Source of the DNA: a virus
IMG/VR virus record: IMGVR_UViG_3300032242_000021
Coordinates: 1 to 33,814 of that record
Length of the DNA stretch: 33,814 bases
Direction: 5' to 3' (one strand)
A program made the position numbers and the translations under genes. Positions 17,414 to 23,087 of the stretch are shown piece by piece. Each line of letters opens with the position of its first letter. The first letter of the stretch is position 1. The notes beneath the pieces are model-generated. The model did no database searches. It was given only the letters and a program-made list of their open reading frames with translations, and was not told the origin of the DNA.

Positions 17414-17582
17414 TTTGATATTGGCGTAAGTATTGGCCTGTTGTTCTCATAATCCAACAAGACTGACAAATCCACTTATGCCCCATATCAACCCCGCCCT
17501 CTGGTGGTTTGGTTACATCACATTTATTACAAGTTCGTAATCTGTGAACTGGCTGACTGCCGTTCAAACCGATTGGATACAT
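17406..17582 (-). CDS. Small zinc-finger protein
   Basis: A 58-residue protein with a four-cysteine zinc-finger pattern: CNKC in the middle and CQSC 24 residues on. The ATG at 17582 is preferred because GAGAG lies 6 bases before it; a GTG at 17588 is the alternative. It is the last gene of the minus operon, overlapping the preceding gene, and its 3' end overlaps the endolysin's by 8 bases. Nucleic-acid or protein binding is likely; the target is unknown. Confidence 0.7.
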   Translation of the reverse strand: MYPIGLNGSQPVHRLRTCNKCDVTKPPEGGVDMGHKWICQSCWIMRTTGQYLRQYQIK

Positions 17583-17884
17583 TGCCACTCTCTTTCGTTT
17601 CGGCCTGAGTTGGATTTGACTGTGTTGCCTGTCAATTCAATCAGACCAATTATTTTCATTTCGTTAAGCCGCCTAGCAACCTGATTTCCATCAAGGTTTG
17701 TGAGGGCTGAGATGCCGTCTTTTCCTAGTGCGCCATAAGTTTGCAAGCACTCCAAAATGATTTGGTGGTGGTGATTGGCGGCTTCTTTGATGGATTCTGC
17801 TGCCTCAAATGAGGTCAATGGATCGGAAGCCCTGACTCTTGGGAATTCGGGAAAGATTCTGTCAAACATTGCTTTGTAGTCCAT
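17564..17884 (-). CDS. Winged-helix-like protein
   Basis: A 106-residue protein. After SDPLTSFEAAESIKEAA comes a segment that looks like a winged helix-turn-helix: HHHQIILECLQTYGALGKDGIS, then ALTNLDGNQVARRLNEMKIIGLIEL. This arrangement occurs in small phage proteins and resembles MarR-like folds. An AGGAAAT ribosome site is present. It may bind DNA as a regulator of early genes or as a replication or recombination accessory. Second-last gene of the minus operon. Confidence 0.75.
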   Translation of the reverse strand: MDYKAMFDRIFPEFPRVRASDPLTSFEAAESIKEAANHHHQIILECLQTYGALGKDGISALTNLDGNQVARRLNEMKIIGLIELTGNTVKSNSGRNEREWQCIQSV

Positions 17885-17977
17885 GATATTTCCTAAAAGA
17901 TGGGGGTACTCGCTGCACTGTGTTCATTCGCAAGCTAAGATTAAACTTTGCCACAGCATCCGCTTTCCCCCCGTTAT

Positions 17978-18214
17978 TCAAAAGGGTGCGTCATCATCCA
18001 CAGGAAAGCCCCTGTTATCTTCTTTGGGCTTTGGGGTGTTCAGGTATGCCCAACCATTCCATCCGCCCTCTGGCAGTGGGATGCTGTCCAACTTTAGCAT
18101 CGGGCCGTTCTTAGTCTCAATAACTGAGCCGATGTTCTGATAGCGGGATTTTTCCACACCATCTTTGTTTTTGTATTTACCTGAAACAATAGTTATTTCG
18201 TACAGCTTAGACAT
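17978..18214 (-). CDS. Small SSB-like protein with acidic DDDAPF tail
   Basis: A 78-residue protein that starts with alternating beta strands (KLYEITIVSGKYKNKDGVEK, then SRYQNIGSVIET) and ends in VDDDAPF. That end closely matches the acidic tip of bacterial SSB (DDDIPF), the docking site for replication and repair proteins. The body is too short for a complete classical SSB fold but could form a minimal OB-like barrel. It overlaps the exonuclease gene by 8 bases, so it belongs to the recombination module. A phage ssDNA-binding protein or an SSB-tail mimic are the main options. Confidence 0.75.
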   Translation of the reverse strand: MSKLYEITIVSGKYKNKDGVEKSRYQNIGSVIETKNGPMLKLDSIPLPEGGWNGWAYLNTPKPKEDNRGFPVDDDAPF

Positions 18215-18833
18215 GGTTAACTTTCATTAGTTTATTAATTTTGTCATCCAATTCGGCAATAAATTGGACAATCTCCGATTCAATCAATCTGATAAACACT
18301 TCATCCCGTGGGACTCTTGTTACAAACAACTGAAACATCTCAGGTAAGCGATTGTCAAAGCTGACGAAATCGCACCATTTACGGCCTGTGCAAGCCATCT
18401 GAAACTGCATCTGGGTGTTGTATTTGCTTGGCACTACTTTGGAAATCAAAGTCTCAATGTGCGTGGCAGTGTTGGGGCATTTAATCTCTAACAGACCATC
18501 ATCACCCACCAAGCCATCAGGAGAAGCGCCAGCCATCTCAATTGTGGGATGGGGTACAAAACCCACTTCATCAACCAAAACATCGTGTAAAGCCTCATAA
18601 GCGGCTCTGGCAAGGGGTTCTGTGTCTGTGCCGTGTTGCATGGCAGCGTTGGTAAAACTTTCACTTTTTAGACCTGTCAGGCGTTCACAAATCAACTGCG
18701 CCATGTAGTTGTCACGGCTGGCGCTGTAACCCGTCTTTGTCTTGGCAATCACATCTGCCACACGGGATGCGGTGACTTTGCCAATCCGAATGGTGAACCA
18801 TTCTTCTGAGCCTTGATCCATCATTTCTATCAT
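18207..18833 (-). CDS. YqaJ/lambda-type 5'-3' exonuclease
   Basis: A 208-residue PD-(D/E)XK nuclease of the YqaJ viral recombinase family, like lambda Red-alpha. It has the N-terminal GSEEWFTIRIGKVTASR, HGTDTEPLARAAYE with E72, then the catalytic line D106 (SPDGL), E116 and K118 (LLEIKCP), and a QMQFQMACTGRKWCDFV segment. It would resect dsDNA ends to single strands for the annealing protein encoded upstream in the operon. An AAGGAG site lies 10 bases before the ATG, and the gene overlaps its upstream neighbour by 4 bases. Confidence 0.93.
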   Translation of the reverse strand: MIEMMDQGSEEWFTIRIGKVTASRVADVIAKTKTGYSASRDNYMAQLICERLTGLKSESFTNAAMQHGTDTEPLARAAYEALHDVLVDEVGFVPHPTIEMAGASPDGLVGDDGLLEIKCPNTATHIETLISKVVPSKYNTQMQFQMACTGRKWCDFVSFDNRLPEMFQLFVTRVPRDEVFIRLIESEIVQFIAELDDKINKLMKVNHV

Positions 18834-19063
18834 TTCTTCATACTCCTTACAAAAGCGGAAAAACTAGCGGCTGTGTCGCCAAAAGGCATCTTGTCAAACT
18901 CTTTGGCTACTTCTTCTAAGACCTGATTGCGTTGTGATACAGACACAAACAAATCGTAAAGGTAAGGCTGACCCTCTATTTCTTGGCCTAACCTATAAAC
19001 TTCATGCAAAGCGTTTTCACGCTTAATGCGGTCAAATTCATCATCTTCATCTGTTTGAATCAT
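18830..19063 (-). CDS. Small acidic protein, unknown function
   Basis: A 77-residue acidic, helical protein (TDEDDEFDRIKRENALHEVY, and LEEVAKEFDKM). The start at 19063 is chosen because AAGGAGAAGAACAC stands directly before it and the ATG overlaps the upstream stop; a longer frame to 19126 has no ribosome site. It sits directly before the exonuclease gene. No family recognised; it may be an accessory to the recombination proteins. Confidence 0.72.
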   Translation of the reverse strand: MIQTDEDDEFDRIKRENALHEVYRLGQEIEGQPYLYDLFVSVSQRNQVLEEVAKEFDKMPFGDTAASFSAFVRSMKK

Positions 19064-19296
19064 GTGTTCTTCTCCTTGAGTTTGGCTTCGCGCCATTTGC
19101 CAATGAACCCAAGATTCTTTCCACACTGCCTACAGATAGCATCACAAGCCATAGTTTCATTAACGCCACCATCATGCTTGCATCTTGATTGCTTCCATGC
19201 TTGTTTGCCATAAACAAAAACAAAAACCAACAAAAAAACAGCAAGTGCAATCAACCCAAACACATCTCCAAAAGTAATTACAAATACAGGAGTCAT
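19060..19296 (-). CDS. Membrane protein with cysteine-rich cytoplasmic domain
   Basis: A 78-residue protein. An N-terminal membrane helix (FGLIALAVFLLVFVFVYG) is followed by a basic turn (KQAWKQSRC) and a zinc-finger-like region with CKHDGG, MACDAICRQCGKNLG and a basic end. Five Cys and one His could bind zinc. Its AAGGAGAAGAACAC leader is identical to that of the next gene. A membrane-anchored zinc finger in a recombination operon is unusual; function unknown. Confidence 0.72.
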   Translation of the reverse strand: MTPVFVITFGDVFGLIALAVFLLVFVFVYGKQAWKQSRCKHDGGVNETMACDAICRQCGKNLGFIGKWREAKLKEKNT

Positions 19297-19312
19297 GTGT
19301 TCTTCTCCTTAA

Positions 19313-19867
19313 TCATAGTTTTGCCTTTGCTTGGTCTTTGGCAGCAATGACTTTGATCTGCCAGGCTTTGTCGCCATCACAAGCCGCATACGCTACTTTG
19401 TAAGCAACTTTCAGTTCGTCTTGGGTGGTGGCTTGCTCAATGGCTCTGAACAAGTCAATCATGCTGTCAGCGTCAATCGTTGATTCAGGCTCTATGAAAG
19501 AGGGCAAATCATCTCCGTTATAGATGTACAAACCGAGGCCATGCAAGCTGAGTGCTTTGGTCATGCAACGCATGATGGCGGTGTTCACTTGGAAAGCATC
19601 AGGGCTAACGATGGCTTTATTGCGGTGATCCATCACGGGCAATTGGCAAGTCATTGGCTTGTCAAACATGGTGACTGTGACCCACACCATTGCTGTGCCG
19701 TTAATGTCCATGAAACACTTGTCACCAAACATCTCAACTTTGAACGAGGCTTTGGGGTCTGCCTTGAGTGCTTCAGCCCATGCCCAAGCCCAAGACAGAT
19801 AAGTCAGGTTGGCTTTTTTTTCTGTGTGTTCGTTGACATTCAAAGTCAATAAATTAGCGATGCTCAT
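19313..19867 (-). CDS. Single-strand annealing protein, DUF1071/Sak-like
   Basis: A 184-residue protein of the Rad52-like DUF1071 (Sak/Erf) annealing family. Key segments are LTYLSWAWAWAEALK near residue 20, DAFQVNTAIMRCMTKALSLH at about 88-107, and GLGLYIYNGDDLP. It would coat single strands made by the YqaJ exonuclease and pair them with complementary DNA, supporting phage recombination or concatemer formation. The C-terminal part is helical and Ala-rich. It overlaps the gene upstream by 4 bases; the exonuclease lies two genes downstream. Confidence 0.88.
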   Translation of the reverse strand: MSIANLLTLNVNEHTEKKANLTYLSWAWAWAEALKADPKASFKVEMFGDKCFMDINGTAMVWVTVTMFDKPMTCQLPVMDHRNKAIVSPDAFQVNTAIMRCMTKALSLHGLGLYIYNGDDLPSFIEPESTIDADSMIDLFRAIEQATTQDELKVAYKVAYAACDGDKAWQIKVIAAKDQAKAKL

Positions 19868-20049
19868 GATTCTTCCTTTAAATAGGCCGTCAGGCGTTTG
19901 ATTCGGTCGGAGTGATAGTCAGCCATGCGTTTTGCGTATTCTTGGGCGCTAAGAGCCTCTAACAGCTTGCGTTGGGCGTTCTCTAGTTCTTTGGCAGCCA
20001 ACTCTTTTGGTGATGGAACACGGAAATAATCTTTGATCTGTTCAATCAT
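19864..20049 (-). CDS. Small helical protein, unknown function
   Basis: A 61-residue protein. The start at 20049 follows GAGGGAAGC and overlaps the upstream stop (ATGA); a longer frame to 20127 lies in the neighbour. A short N-terminus (IEQIKDYFRVPSP) precedes one long amphipathic helix (KELENAQRKLLEALSAQEYA). A coiled-coil partner protein is likely. It overlaps the annealing protein gene by 4 bases. Confidence 0.7.
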   Translation of the reverse strand: MIEQIKDYFRVPSPKELAAKELENAQRKLLEALSAQEYAKRMADYHSDRIKRLTAYLKEES

Positions 20050-20255
20050 GCTTCCCTCGCTTTCAACATTTCGTTTGCTAGTTTGTATGCTTCTCTTGCT
20101 AACGCATCTTCTGGCATACCGCGCCAATTTGCGTTTTCAACCAATCCTTGCATAGCCTTAGCTGCAAAGTAGTCACGCAAGGTCATGCCTGGATTAAACC
20201 CTGATGGACTTATTCCATTAGCGTATTGGTTTGTTGGAAATGCTGGTTGATTCAT
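20046..20255 (-). CDS. Small phage protein with MTLRDYFAAKAMQGL motif
   Basis: A 69-residue protein whose start at 20255 has a strong GGAGGGG site; the frame extends to 20318 but without a site. NQPAFPTNQYANG and GMTLRDYFAAKAMQGL are a combination that recurs in many small early phage proteins of unknown role. The C-terminal half is helical (EDALAREAYKLANEMLKA). Its ribosome site lies in the last codons of a 30-residue membrane peptide gene. Confidence 0.78.
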   Translation of the reverse strand: MNQPAFPTNQYANGISPSGFNPGMTLRDYFAAKAMQGLVENANWRGMPEDALAREAYKLANEMLKAREA

Positions 20256-20257
20256 GA

Positions 20258-20350
20258 TTAACCCCTCCAAGCAAGCATCACGCCCCAACCGCCAAAAATG
20301 ACGATGGCCAATGTCCATTCAACAATGGTTTGAATAATCTTAGATTTCAT
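20258..20350 (-). CDS. 30-residue single-helix membrane peptide
   Basis: A complete short frame (ATG at 20350, TAA at 20258-20260) encoding a basic start (MKSKII), a hydrophobic helix (VEWTLAIVIFGGWGVMLAW) and a final RG. It fills exactly the gap between two genes: it overlaps the upstream gene by 11 bases, and its last codons supply the GGAGGGG site of the next gene. AAAGAAC lies before its ATG. Position and composition argue it is real. Small phage membrane peptides often block host or competing-phage functions; the function here is unknown. Confidence 0.68.
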   Translation of the reverse strand: MKSKIIQTIVEWTLAIVIFGGWGVMLAWRG

Positions 20351-20612
20351 TTTGTTCTTTCAGCATACGAGCGTGGTGAATCTTGACTTCAGACATGATG
20401 TGGTCTGATTCGGATTTGGGCAGATCGTATGTAATGTCATCACCATGTTGGTCATAGACAAATACATCGTAGATTTCTGCACAGTCTGGCTCGTGGGGAT
20501 AATTGTTTTCGGGTGGGTAGTAGTCATACCCAACTGTGACTTTCTCAAGCGTGTCGCCATCGTCATAGCTGACGAATTCTTCAAAGTGATATCGGAGTTT
20601 GTAATCAATCAT
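20340..20612 (-). CDS. Small acidic protein, unknown function
   Basis: A 90-residue acidic protein (EEFVSYDDGDTLEKVTVGYD, DCAEIYDVFVYDQHGDDITY) with Tyr-rich beta segments and a helical end. The ATG at 20612 is preferred, with AAGGAG 5 bases upstream; a GTG at 20618 overlaps that site. It is the second gene of the minus operon. Its charge suggests a DNA-mimic or a binder of basic proteins, which is conjecture. Confidence 0.75.
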   Translation of the reverse strand: MIDYKLRYHFEEFVSYDDGDTLEKVTVGYDYYPPENNYPHEPDCAEIYDVFVYDQHGDDITYDLPKSESDHIMSEVKIHHARMLKEQNEI

Positions 20613-20621
20613 GGCCACTCC

Positions 20622-20807
20622 TTATCTGAAGTTGTACTGTTTAGCAATTTGCAATGCTTCTTGTTCAGTACGACCAAAATACAAATGGCCACTTTTACCC
20701 TCAACCGCCCAATCATTAATGCCAACTTCAATTTGTTGGTCAAGAGTCATGTCATTGAAACTTGGGTTGTGAATTTCGTACGCTGCAAATTGACTTACAT
20801 ATTTCAT
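20622..20807 (-). CDS. Small protein, first gene of the minus operon
   Basis: A 61-residue protein (SQFAAYEIHNPSFNDMTLDQ, then a QEALQIAKQYNFR end) with an AGGAGAAAT ribosome site. It is the first gene after the minus-strand promoter, so it should be among the earliest and most strongly expressed products. No domain or membrane segment is recognised. Confidence 0.75.
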   Translation of the reverse strand: MKYVSQFAAYEIHNPSFNDMTLDQQIEVGINDWAVEGKSGHLYFGRTEQEALQIAKQYNFR

Positions 20808-20845
20808 TTTGATTTCTCCTAAATAGACCCCGAGAAGTTCAGGGC

Positions 20846-20908
20846 ATGGGTTGAATTATAAGCAGTCTTATGGGTAAATCAACAATTATTTTGTAGGGAC
20901 AAACCCTA
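20846..20908. promoter_or_regulatory. Candidate operator array in the divergent control region
   Basis: Three GGG half-sites, within ATGGGT (20846), ATGGGT (20870) and TAGGGA (20894), lie at exact 24-bp steps. The last is half of a clean palindrome TAGGG-ACAAA-CCCTA (20894-20908). The array covers the minus promoter and ends just upstream of the Cro-like gene's promoter. The spacing resembles that of lambda operators. Only the third site is clearly palindromic. Confidence 0.5.
20855..20882 (-). promoter_or_regulatory. Sigma70-type promoter of the minus-strand recombination operon
   Basis: On the minus strand, TTGATT (20882-20877), a 16-base spacer and a perfect TATAAT (20860-20855). Transcription should start near 20848, giving a leader of about 40 bases before the ATG at 20807. 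GGG half-sites lie on both sides, so a repressor such as the Cro-like protein could control it. Confidence 0.7.
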
Positions 20909-20911
20909 ATG

Positions 20912-20937
20912 TTGCTTTTTTGCAAATGTTATATAAT
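20912..20937 (+). promoter_or_regulatory. Promoter of the Cro-like gene, leaderless start
   Basis: A perfect TATAAT (20932-20937) lies 7 bases before the ATG at 20945, so transcription would start at or next to the A of the start codon. The -35 box is poor: TTGCTT (20912) is only 14 bases away and nothing better lies at 16-18. That would fit a promoter needing help from a bound activator at 20894-20908. Confidence 0.6.
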
Positions 20938-20944
20938 TTAACTT

Positions 20945-21100
20945 ATGGACAAAAATAAGTTTATTGCATTGGCTGGCTCACAGAGTGAGCTTGCCAAGCT
21001 GTTAGGCATAAAGCAACCCGCTGTTGCCCAATGGAAAGCTGTGCCTATTGCAAGAATTTGGCAATTAAAACTTTTAAAGCCTGAATGGTTTGACAAATAG
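20945..21100 (+). CDS. Cro-like helix-turn-helix regulator
   Basis: A 51-residue protein. Residues 12-32 form a helix-turn-helix (SQSELAKLLGIKQPAVAQWK) like the Cro/YdaS family, followed by a short basic and hydrophobic end (IARIWQLKLLKPEWFDK). It lies between divergent promoters next to operator-like sites, so it probably controls the minus recombination operon and itself. No ribosome site precedes the ATG, while a perfect -10 box sits 7 bases away, implying a leaderless transcript. No CI-like partner was found. Confidence 0.85.
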   Translation: MDKNKFIALAGSQSELAKLLGIKQPAVAQWKAVPIARIWQLKLLKPEWFDK

Positions 21101-21116
21101 GAAAAGTATGTATAAT
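21090..21116 (+). promoter_or_regulatory. Candidate strong promoter at the end of the Cro-like gene
   Basis: A perfect TTGACA (21090-21095) and a perfect TATAAT (21111-21116) are separated by 15 bases, shorter than the ideal 17. The -35 box is in the last codons of the Cro-like gene. The predicted start is near 21123, downstream of the ATG at 21108, so this transcript could not express that frame from its first ATG. It would instead produce the structured RNA described next. Confidence 0.5.
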
Positions 21117-21482
21117 CCAAATCGTCTGAGTGGCATCAGGCGAACGAAACCAATTGCGAACCCCATAGATTTCTGTGCGGTCTTGCCTGACAACAGGCGA
21201 ACTTTTGATTGGTTTCAATCGTTTGTTGTTGCTCTCGCCAAGAGCCAAGACCGCAGAGTGATTTATGGGGTTTTTGCGTTTGGCAGTCCGTACTCCACAC
21301 GACAGCAGCGCATTTGCATGGATGGCTTGGAAGAAAACACCGACAACAGGACACACCCCCTGATTTGCCGACCAGCGTTGGTTAAGCGACTGGTAAAGGA
21401 TTGGGTACAAAGGTGGAACAAGGCCCAGTCTATAAGTGAATTAACTCGTCAAGCGCACTTGGTCGCTTTTGTTTTTAGTTAG
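21108..21482 (+). CDS. Uncertain 124-aa reading frame over a structured region
   Basis: An open frame of 124 residues (starts MYNPNRLSGIRRTKPIANP, ends QAHLVAFVFS) with AGGAAA overlapping the Cro-like stop, the arrangement used by many genes here. It matches no family I recognise. Against coding: it uses AGG, CGA, CTC and ATA codons more than its neighbours, it lies over a long near-perfect inverted repeat, and a consensus promoter overlaps its start. A minus-strand frame is also open (21045-21410). It could be a real early protein, a structured RNA, or both. Confidence 0.4.
   Translation: MYNPNRLSGIRRTKPIANPIDFCAVLPDNRRTFDWFQSFVVALAKSQDRRVIYGVFAFGSPYSTRQQRICMDGLEENTDNRTHPLICRPALVKRLVKDWVQRWNKAQSISELTRQAHLVAFVFS
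21123..21476 (+). ncRNA. Candidate structured RNA, about 350 nt
   Basis: A 10-bp perfect stem (21176-21185 with 21246-21255) continues through a partly paired 8x8 internal loop into a 9-bp perfect stem (21159-21167 with 21264-21272). The 60-base apical part holds three small hairpins: CCTG-ACAA-CAGG (21186), GATTG-GTTT-CAATC (21207) and GCTCT-CGCCA-AGAGC (21231). The first and last abut the main stem, making a four-way junction. Downstream are stems ACCAG/CTGGT (21371) and GATTGGG/CCCAGTC (21399/21424), then a terminator-like hairpin. The promoter hexamers upstream support independent transcription. No known RNA family recognised. Confidence 0.45.
21451..21476 (+). terminator. Terminator-like hairpin
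   Basis: AAGCG (21451-21455) and CGCTT (21464-21468) form a 5-bp stem with an 8-base loop, followed by TTTTGTTTTT overlapping and following the stem. The stem is modest, so termination may be partial, leaving read-through into the replication genes. Confidence 0.5.
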
Positions 21483-21550
21483 CTAAATTAAGATGAATTA
21501 TGGAAAACAGAGTGATGGAGAAAGGTGGTATATCCACCCTTGGAGAACCT

Positions 21551-21922
21551 ATGCCTGAATTATTTGAATCAGGGTTTGAGAGATTCTGGAAAGCATGGCC
21601 CGCATCAACAAGAAAAGGTGCGAAGTCCGAATGTAAAAAGAAATGGGAGAAGCATTACTGCGAAACCCAAACCGACCAGATCATCAAACACATTGAATGG
21701 TTAAAGACCACAGAGCAATGGCTTAAAGGCAATGGTGCTTTTATTCCCGCCCCTTTGGTCTATCTCAACCAACAACGATGGGATGGTGCTGAAGTGCCTG
21801 AAATGAAGCCCAAACCCACAATAGACCCCGCCTTGGCAAAGATTCAAGCTGACAACAAACGAGCAGTTCCTATCCCTGAACACATAAGGCAAAAAATGGC
21901 ATCCTTGAAAGGTCAAATATGA
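21551..21922 (+). CDS. Replication-linked protein, helicase-loader/initiator C-terminal type
   Basis: A 123-residue protein. The ATG at 21551 is favoured by GGAGAACCT before it; an earlier ATG at 21500 lacks a site. FESGFERFWKAWPASTRKGA and AFIPAPLVYLNQQRWDG are typical of the C-terminal part of phage replication proteins (DnaT/O-like), here without the usual N-terminal winged helix. The Pro/Lys-rich end (PEMKPKPTIDPALAKIQADN) could contact host DnaB or other partners. It is the only visible replication-initiation candidate in the genome. Confidence 0.72.
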   Translation: MPELFESGFERFWKAWPASTRKGAKSECKKKWEKHYCETQTDQIIKHIEWLKTTEQWLKGNGAFIPAPLVYLNQQRWDGAEVPEMKPKPTIDPALAKIQADNKRAVPIPEHIRQKMASLKGQI

Positions 21923-22854
21923 ACAAGATTGAATTTGGTGATTGCAGAGAAACAATGCGTAAATGGGCTAAACAAGGAATAAAAGCACAAACTTGTGTAA
22001 CTAGCCCTCCTTACTACGGTTTGCGTGACTACGGACACGAAGGGCAAATTGGCCTTGAAGAAACCCCCGAGGACTACATCAAAGCAATGGTGGAGGTGTT
22101 CCGCTGCGTTTGGGATGTGTTGGAGGATGACGGTACGCTTTGGCTAAACATTGGAGACAGCTATTGCGGAACAGGAAGCAAAGGCGAATGGGTTGACCCC
22201 AAAAACCCTAAAGGAAGAAATGGGCAGGCAGTAAGCAAAACACAAAAAATTGCAGGGTACAAATCTAAAGACCTCATCGGCATACCTTGGATGCTTGCAT
22301 TTGCTCTTAGAGCAGATGGTTGGTACTTGAGACAAGACATTATTTGGCACAAACCAAACCCTATGCCAGAGAGTGTTCAAGATCGTTGCACAAAAGCACA
22401 CGAATACATTTTTTTGTTAAGCAAGTCACAGAAATATTATTACGATAACGAGTCAATAAAAGAAAAATCTATTCATGCTGGAGAACAAAGAAGTTTTAAT
22501 TCTCCTAAAAAGGCAATGCGAAATGTAGATGGAAAAGTATCAACTGGAAATGAGCATCCTGATGCATTGCCAGTAGAAGTATCTGAGCTGAAAAATAAAA
22601 GAAGTGTTTGGACAGTAAATCCAAAACCTTATGCTGGCGCACACTTTGCCGTTTTCCCTGAAGAATTGATTGAGCCTTGCATCCTTGCTGGCGCACCAGT
22701 TGGTGGGATTGTTTTAGACCCATTCATGGGTTCTGGAACGACTGCACAAGTTGCTCAAGACATTGGTAGAAAGTATCTTGGATGTGAGTTAAATCCTGAG
22801 TATGAAAAATTACAGAAAAATCGTACCGCACAAACATCTTTGGATTTGGTATGA
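21919..22854 (+). CDS. Orphan DNA methyltransferase, N4/N6 type, beta class
   Basis: A 311-residue methyltransferase. Motif IV SPPY is at residues 29-32 (TSPPYYGLRDYG), and the S-adenosylmethionine motif DPFMGSGTT is at about 267-275, so the motif order is that of the beta class. SPPY suggests N4-cytosine or N6-adenine targets. The middle holds GDSYCGTG, DLIGIPWMLAFALRADGWYL and IWHKPNPMPESVQDR, typical of the family. There is no partner restriction enzyme nearby, so it probably protects phage DNA from host restriction or marks it. It overlaps both neighbours by 4 bases. Confidence 0.92.
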   Translation: MNKIEFGDCRETMRKWAKQGIKAQTCVTSPPYYGLRDYGHEGQIGLEETPEDYIKAMVEVFRCVWDVLEDDGTLWLNIGDSYCGTGSKGEWVDPKNPKGRNGQAVSKTQKIAGYKSKDLIGIPWMLAFALRADGWYLRQDIIWHKPNPMPESVQDRCTKAHEYIFLLSKSQKYYYDNESIKEKSIHAGEQRSFNSPKKAMRNVDGKVSTGNEHPDALPVEVSELKNKRSVWTVNPKPYAGAHFAVFPEELIEPCILAGAPVGGIVLDPFMGSGTTAQVAQDIGRKYLGCELNPEYEKLQKNRTAQTSLDLV

Positions 22855-23087
22855 CACACCATGAAGCAACAGCAATCCTTAATCGAGTCCGCGAGGGACA
22901 ACAATTTAGCGAGTTTGTCATCACAAGAGCGCTTGAACTTACAGGAGACTATGAGACACACAGAGGCAACAGAGTGGATCAAACGCTACCGCAAGAAAGC
23001 CTTGGAGGAGGGCAGGGGAGAAGCCCAATATTGGTGGCAACAAACTTTAGCGGACATTGCCAAGAGACGAGGCCAAGCGGCTGCTGA
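22851..23087 (+). CDS. Small protein overlapping the methyltransferase end
   Basis: A 78-residue frame starting in the ATGA overlap with the methyltransferase. Residues 1-34 (HHEATAILNRVREGQQFSEF...ALELTGDYE) look like a genuine small phage protein. The remaining 44 residues are low-complexity and run in a different frame over the next gene. The real product may be this full frame, or a shorter or frameshifted form joined to the next gene. Confidence 0.55.
   Translation: MTHHEATAILNRVREGQQFSEFVITRALELTGDYETHRGNRVDQTLPQESLGGGQGRSPILVATNFSGHCQETRPSGC

Noticed and set aside
17400-17440. Bidirectional terminator between the converging operons
   Set aside because: Only a weak TACTTA/TAAGTA inverted repeat with a 14-base loop is present, without a stable stem or clear T run, so termination here cannot be claimed.
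17885-17977. Gap on the minus strand checked for a hidden gene
   Set aside because: Only very short frames (about 11 and 21 codons) without convincing ribosome sites or likeness to known peptides were seen.
21045-21410. Minus-strand frame of 121 codons across the structured region
   Set aside because: It is antisense to the Cro-like gene end and the inverted repeat. No ribosome site precedes it, and palindromic sequence tends to keep both strands open.
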